Counted from the stretch's first letter, positions 1 to 5,253 are shown. The stretch is DNA of 5,253 nucleotides from Candidatus Parcubacteria bacterium (GCA_030645645.1 JAUSNC010000054.1:1-5253), one strand, 5' to 3'. A program made the numbers and translations. The notes: generated by a model from the letters alone, not told the origin.

Positions 1-269
1 TCCTTTTTAGGACTCTGTTTTCTCCCTGGCGGAAATACAATTTTTCTTACGGCAAGGGATTTGACATCGGAAGATATTCTGAAACGCTCGTTTTTAATAT
101 TTTCTCACGGATAATCGGATTATTATTGAGGATTTTTCTAATAGCGGCCGGACTGATTATTGAAGCGGGCATATTTTTAGCCGGATTTCTTGTATTAGGC
201 ATTTGGTTTCTGCATCCATTGATTCTGGCAATTGCATTAATATTCTCAATAAGGCAAATTATTCTGTAA
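1..269 (+). CDS. Small integral membrane protein, C-terminal part (5' end outside window)
   Basis: The reading frame is open from the window edge (first full codon at 3) to TAA at 267-269, giving 88 visible residues with no start codon at the edge, so the gene begins upstream. The visible protein starts with a soluble, aromatic and basic stretch (LFRTLFSPWRKY, then YGKGFDIGRY) followed by two hydrophobic segments, about residues 37-53 and 56-83, separated by a single acidic residue (E54). This looks like a membrane hairpin with a cytosolic N-terminal part. I do not recognise a named family and give no function. The stop lies one base before the ATG of the Clp-like gene, so the two are almost certainly co-transcribed and probably translationally coupled. 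Because the neighbour is also membrane-anchored, a physical partnership between them is a reasonable inference, but nothing in the sequence proves it. Confidence 0.72.
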   Translation, partial: LFRTLFSPWRKYNFSYGKGFDIGRYSETLVFNIFSRIIGLLLRIFLIAAGLIIEAGIFLAGFLVLGIWFLHPLILAIALIFSIRQIIL

Positions 270-270
270 A

Positions 271-2829
271 ATGTTTGATTTTAAAGAATCTACAATAAGC
301 AAACTGCTGGTTTACGATAAAATATTCCTCTGGAGATACGCCTTGGCATTTAAGAAGCTATTTTTAGCGGTTTTTATCCTGCTCTCCGTTTTGTTTTTCT
401 ACGGCTTTCTTATGGATGCTTTCATTCCTGGAATCAATGCCCGCATTCTGGGATTGGCAGTTTTAAGCGGCGCCTGTTCAATTTTTTTCTTTCTAAGTAA
501 CGGTTTTTTTGAGGGAAAGATTAAGAATATCAAGTTGAAATTTACTTTAGCGGAAGCCGGCCAAAATCCAGAGAATTATAATCTTGCTGATCTTTTGAGT
601 TTTGAATCTGCCGCCGTTCTGAAAAAATCTGCGGAATTCGCGGAAAAGAAAAAAACGGCGCTGACATCCACAATTATTTTATATTTCCTCCTGAATGATC
701 CGAAAATGAATTTCATTTTTTTCCGATTAATCTTAGATAAGGCGCAGATTAAAAAAACCCTTAAGGAATATTTAAAAACTGCTGTTTTAAAGGAACAGCC
801 TTCAAAAGAGATATATTCTGCGGATTTTATGGAAACAATTTCCGAATCCCTGAAAAGTGCTTTTAAAAAAGAAAAAGAAAGGATTGAAATAGGGGATTTA
901 CTTATAGGGTTGGCGAAATCGGATTTGATTTTAAGGAAAATCATAATTGACAACGAACTGAAGCCGGAAGATATTGAAAATATGGTCTGGTGGGTTGAAT
1001 TTATTGAAAATAGATCAAAAAAAGATAAATTATGGTGGGAGACAGAAAACCTGTCAAAAAGAGGAACTTTGGCAAAGGAGTGGACTGCGGGATATACATT
1101 AACCCTGGATCAATTTTCTAATGACTGGTCAGATATGCTTAAAAAAAGAGGTTTTCCGGAAATAATCGGGCATCAGAAAGAAATAGAGCAGATTGAGAGA
1201 ATTTTGGAGTCCAGAGAAGAAATAAACAATGTTCTGATTGTAGGAGAGCAGGGTATGGGAAGGAAGAATATATTAGAGGCAATTGCAAAAAGAAGTTTTC
1301 TTGGCCAGAGTTTGCCTACTGTAAATTATAAAAGAATAGTGGCGCTCGATATTCCAAAACTATTGACGAGAATTTCCGATTTTGAACAGGTGGAACAGAC
1401 ACTTGATGCGATTTTTCAGGAAATTCTTTATTCCGGAAATATAGTTTTAGTGATAGAAGATTTTCATAATTTTATCGGGGACAATAATCGCCTGGGATCT
1501 GCCGATATAGCAGGGGTTTTATCACCCTACTTAAAACTTCCTAATTTTCAGGTAATAGCTATAACGACTTTCTCCGGTCTTCATAAGGATATTGAGAAAA
1601 ATCCGTCTTTACTATCTTTATTCGGGAAGGTAGAAGTATCGGAGCTTTCAGATCCGGAAACACTGATGGTAATGGAAAATGAAATACCTTATCTTGAACA
1701 TAAGCACAAAATTTTCATTACTTACCCGGCAATGAGAGATATTATTTTTTATTGCGAGCGATATCTGCCGGCACTTTCTTTTCCGGAAAAAGCGATAGAT
1801 ATTTTAGAAGAAACAGCCGTATATGTATCCAGCCTTAAGGAGAAAATTCTGCTACCTAAGCACGTGGCGAAAATCATAACGGAAAAATCCCAGATTCCGG
1901 TCGGAAAGATTGAAATAAAGGAGAAGGAAATTCTTCTAAATCTTGAAAATTTGATTCATCAGCGGATTATAAATCAGGAAGAAGCGGTAGTGGAGGTCTC
2001 CGCTGCTTTAAGAAGAGCCAGAGCGGAAGTAACCCAGCAAAAAGGGCCAATGGGAGGTTTTCTATTTTTTGGCCCCACAGGTGTCGGGAAAACGGAGACT
2101 GCCAAAGCGCTGGCAGCAATATATTTTGGTTCCGAATCCCGGATGATAACTTTAGATATGTCAGAATTCCAATCAATAAATGATATCCCTCGGCTGATTG
2201 GCTCGCTCGGAGAAGAAGGTATATTAACTACCCAAGTAAGGGAAAATCCTTTTTCACTCATTCTTTTAGATGAAATTGAAAAAGCCCATCCTAATATCCT
2301 GAATTTATTTCTGCAGGTTCTCGATGAAGGACGGCTGACTGATGGATTCGGCCGCAAAGTTGATTTTAAGAATTCAATTATTATTGCAACATCCAACGCC
2401 GGTTATAAGATAATCCTTAAAGCTTTGGAAGAAGATAGCGATTTCTCCAAGGTGAAAGGAGCCCTCATTGATAGTTTGTTTCAAGAGGGAATATTCCGGC
2501 CTGAATTCATTAATCGTTTTGACGCGGTCGTGGTTTTTAAACCCTTAAGTAAAAAGAATCTGCTGGACATAGCGGGGTTGATGTTTAATAAAATCGTAAA
2601 AGGCCTAAAAGGAAAAGGAATAGAATTTTTAATAACTGAAGAACTGAAAGAAAAGATAGTTGAATTAAGCTATGATCCTAAATTCGGAGCAAGGGAAATG
2701 AAAAGGGTGATTCAAGATAATGTTGAGAATGTTTTAGCGAACGCCATGCTGTCTAATGAATTAAAAAAAGGAAACTCGGTAAAAATTGATCCGGCGGGAT
2801 TTAAATTAATAATCAATCCTGAAAAATAG
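271..2829 (+). CDS. Membrane-anchored ClpC/ClpB-like double AAA+ ATPase with degenerate first module
   Basis: This is an 852-residue Hsp100/Clp family protein. Two hydrophobic segments (about 29-50 and 57-79), flanked by lysines, should tether it to the membrane with the bulk in the cytosol. A divergent Clp_N-like double repeat follows (about 108-240), then a Trp-rich linker (253-285). AAA+ module 1 spans about 286-540: the Walker A position reads GEQGMGRKN (325-333), with Arg331 and Lys332 where Lys and Thr are usual; Walker B reads VIED (394-397) instead of IDE; the arginine-finger site reads LSLF (448-451) instead of ERRF. Module 2 (about 550-845) is well kept: Walker A GPTGVGKT (601-608), Walker B LLDE (665-668), sensor 1 N709, arginine finger R749 in FINR, sensor 2 GAR (806-808). 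Neither the KYRG pore motif (module 1) nor GYVG (module 2) is present. No ClpC-type middle domain or ClpP-docking VGF/IGL loop is seen. The ATG at 271 is chosen because it follows the upstream stop by one base and keeps the basic N-terminus; there is no well-placed Shine-Dalgarno. The family call is firm, the substrate unknown. Confidence 0.93.
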   Translation: MFDFKESTISKLLVYDKIFLWRYALAFKKLFLAVFILLSVLFFYGFLMDAFIPGINARILGLAVLSGACSIFFFLSNGFFEGKIKNIKLKFTLAEAGQNPENYNLADLLSFESAAVLKKSAEFAEKKKTALTSTIILYFLLNDPKMNFIFFRLILDKAQIKKTLKEYLKTAVLKEQPSKEIYSADFMETISESLKSAFKKEKERIEIGDLLIGLAKSDLILRKIIIDNELKPEDIENMVWWVEFIENRSKKDKLWWETENLSKRGTLAKEWTAGYTLTLDQFSNDWSDMLKKRGFPEIIGHQKEIEQIERILESREEINNVLIVGEQGMGRKNILEAIAKRSFLGQSLPTVNYKRIVALDIPKLLTRISDFEQVEQTLDAIFQEILYSGNIVLVIEDFHNFIGDNNRLGSADIAGVLSPYLKLPNFQVIAITTFSGLHKDIEKNPSLLSLFGKVEVSELSDPETLMVMENEIPYLEHKHKIFITYPAMRDIIFYCERYLPALSFPEKAIDILEETAVYVSSLKEKILLPKHVAKIITEKSQIPVGKIEIKEKEILLNLENLIHQRIINQEEAVVEVSAALRRARAEVTQQKGPMGGFLFFGPTGVGKTETAKALAAIYFGSESRMITLDMSEFQSINDIPRLIGSLGEEGILTTQVRENPFSLILLDEIEKAHPNILNLFLQVLDEGRLTDGFGRKVDFKNSIIIATSNAGYKIILKALEEDSDFSKVKGALIDSLFQEGIFRPEFINRFDAVVVFKPLSKKNLLDIAGLMFNKIVKGLKGKGIEFLITEELKEKIVELSYDPKFGAREMKRVIQDNVENVLANAMLSNELKKGNSVKIDPAGFKLIINPEK

Positions 2830-2863
2830 AGAGTAAAAGATTAAGATAATTTTGTAAGAAATA

Positions 2864-2891
2864 CGGCAAATATAAATTGCCGATTTTTTTT
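2864..2891 (+). terminator. Intrinsic terminator after the Clp-like gene
   Basis: A perfect 6-bp stem (CGGCAA at 2864-2869 pairing with TTGCCG at 2877-2882) with a 7-base loop is followed after one base by eight Ts (2884-2891). It lies 34 bases past the stop of the Clp-like gene and upstream of the mraZ promoter, so it separates the ATPase transcript from the dcw transcript. Confidence 0.82.
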
Positions 2892-2933
2892 GGAAAAATA
2901 ATCTTTTAAAAACCTTATTTTACTGTTTTTCGG

Positions 2934-2952
2934 CCTGTGCACTACCTGTGCA
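2934..2952. repeat. Direct repeat CCTGTGCA x2, 11-bp period
   Basis: The octamer CCTGTGCA occurs at 2934-2941 and again at 2945-2952, start to start 11 bp, so both copies lie on the same face of the helix. The pair ends 21 bp before the -35 hexamer of the mraZ promoter, where an activator or other upstream regulator could bind. No known factor is recognised from the motif. Confidence 0.5.
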
Positions 2953-2973
2953 AAACTTATAGTTTATTGGTGG

Positions 2974-3002
2974 TTGACTGGTTTATATCAGTGGGGTATA
3001 AA
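2974..3002 (+). promoter_or_regulatory. Sigma-70-type promoter of the mraZ (dcw) operon
   Basis: TTGACT (2974-2979, five of six to TTGACA) and TATAAA (2997-3002, five of six to TATAAT) are separated by exactly 17 bp. There is no TGn extended -10 element. Transcription would start near 3009, leaving a leader of about 110 bases before the mraZ ATG. It is the best promoter I could find in the gap and lies downstream of the terminator, as expected for an independent dcw transcript. Confidence 0.78.
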
Positions 3003-3020
3003 GTAAATATAGTGGTTAAT

Positions 3021-3029
3021 TGTGGATAA
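3021..3029 (-). promoter_or_regulatory. Perfect DnaA-box match inside the mraZ operator
   Basis: The + strand reads TGTGGATAA, the exact complement of the consensus DnaA box TTATCCACA. It overlaps the middle TGG box of the operator and lies about 12-20 bases past the predicted transcription start. The preceding box region (3011-3019, AGTGGTTAA) matches 7 of 9 positions. One perfect 9-mer could be a by-product of the TGG repeat, so a function in replication-linked control is only a possibility. Confidence 0.4.
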
Positions 3030-3077
3030 GTATGGGAAAACTAACCATTTCTGTTAATAACTTGAGTATATAGCTTC

Positions 3078-3096
3078 CCAAAATAGATTATTTTGG
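3078..3096 (+). promoter_or_regulatory. Leader hairpin immediately upstream of mraZ
   Basis: CCAAAATA (3078-3085) and TATTTTGG (3089-3096) form a perfect 8-bp inverted repeat around a 3-base loop (GAT). It lies in the mraZ 5' leader, 25 bases before the ATG. It is AT-rich and has no following T-run, so it does not look like a terminator. It may be an RNA structure affecting ribosome access or stability, or a palindromic protein site in DNA. Confidence 0.5.
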
Positions 3097-3121
3097 ATAC
3101 GGGCTGATTCTCAACATTCTT

Positions 3122-3553
3122 ATGTTTATAGGAGAATATATTTATTCAATTGATCAAAAAAAGAGATTAGCCGTTCCATCCAAATTCAGAAAGGAATTAG
3201 GGAAGAGAACTGTTGTTACAAAAGGAATAGAAAATTGTCTGGTAATTTATCCTTTAAATGAATGGCAGAAACTGGCTAAAAAATTGGAAGCAATGCCTAC
3301 CACTCAAGGTGACGCGAGAGGTTTTGCAAGGCTCATGCTGGCAGGAGCGGTAGATGGAGAATTGGACAAACTTGGAAGAATTCTTATCCCGGATTATTTG
3401 AAAACTTACGCTGATTTAAAAAAGAATGTTGCAATTCTTGGGCTTTCAAACAGGATAGAAATCTGGGATGAGGAAAAATGGCAGGAATACAAAAAGAAGA
3501 CAGAGATGTCTATGGGGGATATGGCAGAAAGATTAAAGGAATTAGGGATATAA
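3122..3553 (+). CDS. mraZ: Transcriptional regulator MraZ
   Basis: The protein has 143 residues, the usual MraZ length, and the typical opening MFIGEY-x-Y-x-ID. MraZ is a nucleoid-associated DNA-binding protein made of two SpoVT/AbrB-like swapped-hairpin halves that assembles into a ring-shaped oligomer and binds direct repeats upstream of its own operon. Half 1 carries DQKKRLAVPSKFR (11-23), where the family normally has D-x-K-G-R, so Lys14 replaces the glycine. Half 2 carries the standard DKLGRILIP (82-90). The C-terminus (113-143) is charged and probably helical. The ATG at 3122 is fixed by the conserved N-terminus, yet no Shine-Dalgarno precedes it (the upstream bases are CTCAACATTCTT). 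It is the first gene of the dcw operon, 3 bases from rsmH, and its likely operator lies just upstream. Confidence 0.95.
   Translation: MFIGEYIYSIDQKKRLAVPSKFRKELGKRTVVTKGIENCLVIYPLNEWQKLAKKLEAMPTTQGDARGFARLMLAGAVDGELDKLGRILIPDYLKTYADLKKNVAILGLSNRIEIWDEEKWQEYKKKTEMSMGDMAERLKELGI
3544..3548 (+). promoter_or_regulatory. Ribosome binding site of rsmH (within mraZ end)
   Basis: AGGGA lies in the last codons of mraZ, 8 bases before the rsmH ATG at 3557. It is the clearest Shine-Dalgarno-like site in the window and supports that start. Confidence 0.6.
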
Positions 3554-3556
3554 AAT

Positions 3557-4456
3557 ATGGAGCAGATTATACATATTCCTGTTCTTCAAAAAGAAGTTAT
3601 TCAATATTTAAACCCAAAACCGAATGAAAACTTTATTGATTGTACGCTTGGCCAAGGAGGACATGCTTTAGCAATAATGGAAAAGACGGGACCTGGAGGG
3701 AAATTATTAGGAATAGATTTTGACGATAATTCAATTAAAGATTTTGAAACAATAATAAAAAATAACGGATTAGAGAAAAGAATAAATATTATCTGCGATA
3801 ATTTCGCAAATTTAAAGAAAATAGTTGAAAATAATAAATTTGGGCCGATACATGGAATCTTATTTGACCTTGGAATGTCCAGTTGGCAGTTGGAAAGAGG
3901 AGGAAGAGGATTCACTTTTCAGAAAAATGAGCCATTGGATATGAGATATAATCCCAAAACAGTTTTAACGGCAAGGGAAATAATCAATCAATGGCCGAAA
4001 AGAGAAATTGAAAAGATTTTAGAAGAATACGGAGAAGAAAAATTTTCCCGAAAAATTGCAGAAGAGATAGTAAGGGAAAGGGAAGTCGCGCCAATAAATA
4101 CCACATTCCGTTTAATATGCATTTTAAAAGAAGTATTGCAGGCGCGGTATAGGCAGGAAAAGATTCATTTTGCAACCAGAACATTCCAAGCCTTAAGAAT
4201 TGCCGTAAATTGCGAGTTAGATAATTTGGGCGAGGGTTTAAATGCGGCAATGGAAGTTTCCCCGCCGGGAGCCGTCATAGCGGTAATTTCCTTTCATTCT
4301 CTGGAAGACAGGATTATAAAGGAGTTTTTCAGGGCTAATGAGAAAACAGGGAAAATAAACATAATAACGGAAAAACCGATTCAAGCTTCCGAAGATGAAG
4401 TAAAACATAATCCGCGATCCAGGTCAGCCAAACTAAGAGCAGGTAAAAAAATATGA
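3557..4456 (+). CDS. rsmH: 16S rRNA (cytosine1402-N4)-methyltransferase RsmH (MraW)
   Basis: RsmH uses S-adenosylmethionine to methylate N4 of C1402 in 16S rRNA at the ribosomal P site; 2'-O methylation of the same base is done by RsmI. The 299-residue length is normal and all family blocks are visible in order: the AdoMet-binding motif DCTLGQGGH (28-36) with acidic D54 in GIDFDD; DLGMSSWQLE (104-113, usually DLGVSSPQLD); GRGFTF...PLDMRY (116-131); an all-helical insert (about 137-200); FATRTFQALRIAVNCEL (205-221); ISFHSLEDR (244-252); and the C-terminal NPRSRSAKLRAGKK (285-298). Nothing essential seems missing. The start is supported by AGGGA 8 bases upstream and by the family-typical HIPVL near the N-terminus. 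It follows mraZ by 3 bases and overlaps the next gene by 4 (ATGA), indicating tight co-expression. Confidence 0.97.
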   Translation: MEQIIHIPVLQKEVIQYLNPKPNENFIDCTLGQGGHALAIMEKTGPGGKLLGIDFDDNSIKDFETIIKNNGLEKRINIICDNFANLKKIVENNKFGPIHGILFDLGMSSWQLERGGRGFTFQKNEPLDMRYNPKTVLTAREIINQWPKREIEKILEEYGEEKFSRKIAEEIVREREVAPINTTFRLICILKEVLQARYRQEKIHFATRTFQALRIAVNCELDNLGEGLNAAMEVSPPGAVIAVISFHSLEDRIIKEFFRANEKTGKINIITEKPIQASEDEVKHNPRSRSAKLRAGKKI

Positions 4457-4806
4457 ACATGAGAAATACAGCCGTTTTAAATCGTCCATACGCGTTGCGA
4501 AATAATATACTTTCTAATTTGAGGTTTAATTTAGGATTTCTTTGGGTGATTTTATCTGTTTCTTTGGCAATTCTTACCGCCGTTTATATTTATCAGATAA
4601 ACGAAGTTGCCAGAAGAGAATATCTTATCAGAGATTACGAAAGTAAGGCAGCTTTGATCCAGAGGGAGAATAAAAATACGCAGGATGATTCTTCAAAATT
4701 CAGTTCAATGCGGGATTTAGAGAATCTTGCCAGACTCTTAAATTTTGAGCCGGTTGGAAAAGTATATTATATAAAAGTTTTGGGTGACGGAGTTGCGTCA
4801 AAGTAA
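4453..4806 (+). CDS. ftsL: FtsL-like divisome protein
   Basis: This is a 117-residue bitopic membrane protein. Residues 1-25 are basic and cytosolic, about 27-48 form one membrane helix, and 49-75 are a charged heptad-like stretch (QINEVARREYLIRDYESKAA) expected to form a coiled coil outside the membrane. The end (89-108, LENLARLLNFEPVGKVYYIK) matches the conserved tail of FtsL/DivIC-like proteins, which typically read ...A..LGm.p..-x-YI. FtsL acts in the FtsQLB complex that activates septal peptidoglycan synthesis by FtsW-FtsI. Primary sequence in this family is poorly conserved, so the assignment rests largely on topology, size and position between rsmH and a class B PBP gene. The start overlaps the rsmH stop (ATGA), with AGGT 8 bases upstream; a second ATG two codons later is also possible. 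Confidence 0.85.
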   Translation: MNMRNTAVLNRPYALRNNILSNLRFNLGFLWVILSVSLAILTAVYIYQINEVARREYLIRDYESKAALIQRENKNTQDDSSKFSSMRDLENLARLLNFEPVGKVYYIKVLGDGVASK

Positions 4807-4828
4807 TAACGTTTAATTCCCGTATTAA

Positions 4829-5253
4829 ATGAAAAACCGGAGAATAACCTTAATTCTTGCAGTTAGTATTTTATCAGGGGCGGCCATTGTTGTCCGCCTG
4901 TTTTCTTTTCAGGTTTCAAATCACGAATTATACAGTGCTCTTGCAAAAGGCCAGCAATCCATTCAAAAAGAAGAAATAAGTGACCGAGGCGAGATATTAA
5001 TGAAGGATAAGAACGGCATTCTCTATGAGCTTGCCGTAAATAAAGAGTGGCCTTTGGTTTATATTTCGCCAAACGAACAAAAGCTGACTAGTGAGGCAAA
5101 GACTTATAACGCTGAAGAACTCAGTAAGATTTTGAGCGTTGATAAGGATATTATCATTGAAAAGTTCAATAAAAACAGCCTTTATGAGGTCATAAAAACG
5201 AGGATAAGCAATGAGGAATTTAAAGAAATAAATGATCTGAATTTGAAAGGAGT
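4829..5253 (+). CDS. ftsI: Class B penicillin-binding protein, probably FtsI (N-terminal part, 3' end outside window)
   Basis: The frame is open from ATG 4829 to the window edge (141 full codons). Residues 1-5 (MKNRR) are basic and cytosolic, about 6-22 form a membrane anchor, and R23-LFSFQV starts the extracytoplasmic part. The stretch ELYSALAKGQQ (33-43) and SDRGEILMKDKNGILYELAVN (51-71) match the dimerisation domain of class B PBPs, which read RG-x-I-x-DRNG-x-x-LA. The SxxK, SxN and KTG transpeptidase motifs lie beyond the window, so catalytic integrity cannot be judged. FtsI is the septal D,D-transpeptidase that crosslinks new peptidoglycan and works with FtsL. It follows ftsL by 22 bases. 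No Shine-Dalgarno is visible, but an in-frame stop (TAA, 4814-4816) rules out an upstream start. A Spo variant (SpoVD-like) or elongation PBP2 is less likely given the dcw position. Confidence 0.88.
   Translation, partial: MKNRRITLILAVSILSGAAIVVRLFSFQVSNHELYSALAKGQQSIQKEEISDRGEILMKDKNGILYELAVNKEWPLVYISPNEQKLTSEAKTYNAEELSKILSVDKDIIIEKFNKNSLYEVIKTRISNEEFKEINDLNLKG

Larger units (their letters stand above)
2970..3037 (+). promoter_or_regulatory. Putative MraZ operator: helically phased TGG boxes over the promoter
   Basis: TGG elements start at 2971, 2992, 3013, 3023 and 3033, giving spacings of 21, 21, 10 and 10 bp, all close to whole helical turns. The first four are preceded by G (GTGG). The last three (TGGTT, TGGAT, TGGGA, each separated by 5 bases) match the arrangement known for E. 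coli MraZ, which binds TGGGN direct repeats with 5-base spacers upstream of its own gene. The first element abuts the -35, the second sits next to the -10, and the triplet begins just past the predicted transcription start. Binding here would block the promoter, so negative autoregulation is inferred. Only the third repeat has the full TGGG. Confidence 0.66.
2830..3121. other. Regulatory intergenic region between the Clp-like gene and mraZ
   Basis: This 292-base gap holds no convincing gene. In order it contains the terminator of the ATPase gene, a T- and A-rich stretch, the CCTGTGCA direct repeat, the mraZ promoter with phased TGG boxes, a DnaA-box match, and a leader hairpin. The density of elements suggests that dcw expression is controlled mainly here. 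Confidence 0.75.

Noticed and set aside
576..953. Antisense frame of 125 codons opposite the Clp_N-like region.
   Set aside because: Low-complexity shadow product rich in Phe, Ser and Lys, with no supporting start signal or family resemblance.
2191..2241. Possible frameshift or sequencing error behind the missing pore loop.
   Set aside because: The frame is the same on both sides and flanking motifs align without shift; the difference is six whole codons, so an in-frame natural deletion fits better.
1974..2396. Long antisense frame of 140 codons opposite the second AAA+ module.
   Set aside because: It lies opposite highly conserved Walker A/B coding sequence, has no recognisable domain and no ribosome site; it is a shadow of the real gene.
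3032..3073. A 13-codon reading frame (MGKLTISVNNLSI) in the mraZ leader, just before the hairpin, reminiscent of an attenuation leader peptide.
   Set aside because: It has no clear ribosome site, its start overlaps the last TGG box, its codons show no regulatory run, and the following hairpin has no T-run or visible alternative pairing.
4454..4456. Recoding of TGA (as in some Patescibacteria that read TGA as glycine).
   Set aside because: TGA ends rsmH at its normal family C-terminus and overlaps the ftsL start in a standard ATGA junction; no conserved glycine in the window is encoded by TGA.
1..5253. CRISPR arrays, tRNA or rRNA genes, insertion sequences or integrase sites.
   Set aside because: No repeat-spacer pattern, cloverleaf-like stretch, transposase frame or terminal inverted repeats were seen.

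Overview
The window carries the 5' end of a division and cell wall (dcw) gene cluster preceded by a membrane-anchored Clp-type AAA+ ATPase gene. All genes are on the + strand. The DNA is AT-rich and densely packed, the genetic code is standard (rsmH ends at a TGA exactly where the family normally ends), and Shine-Dalgarno signals are weak or absent at several starts. The ATPase has the linker signature (WWxxEN ... G-x-(A)KEW-x-x-GYT-x-(T)LD) and paired N-terminal membrane helices that I associate with Clp-like proteins of Patescibacteria (Candidate Phyla Radiation, Parcubacteria-like). That taxonomic call is inference from recognition, not from a search.

Layout. Positions 1-269 hold the C-terminal part of a small membrane protein of unrecognised function. 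Its stop is one base before the start of an 852-residue ClpC/ClpB-like protein (271-2829). A compact intrinsic terminator (2864-2891) ends that unit. The 292-base gap to mraZ contains an 8-bp direct repeat, a near-consensus sigma-70-type promoter (TTGACT-17-TATAAA), a set of TGG elements phased by helical turns that look like MraZ boxes, a perfect DnaA box inside that set, and an 8-bp hairpin just before mraZ. Then come mraZ (3122-3553), rsmH (3557-4456), an ftsL-like gene (4453-4806, overlapping rsmH by 4 bases) and the start of a class B penicillin-binding protein gene, probably ftsI (from 4829, running off the window).

How the parts fit. mraZ-rsmH-ftsL-ftsI is the classic first block of the dcw cluster: a transcriptional regulator, the 16S rRNA C1402 N4-methyltransferase, a bitopic divisome scaffold protein and the septal transpeptidase. 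The phased boxes over the promoter suggest MraZ autorepression. The most unusual element is the ATPase. Its first AAA+ module has lost the Walker A lysine, has a swapped Walker B pair and lacks the arginine-finger pair. The second module keeps its ATPase residues. The aromatic pore-loop motifs are missing from both modules, and the ClpP-docking loop and middle domain are not visible. It may therefore be a membrane-tethered, ClpP-independent AAA+ machine that does not thread substrates in the usual way.
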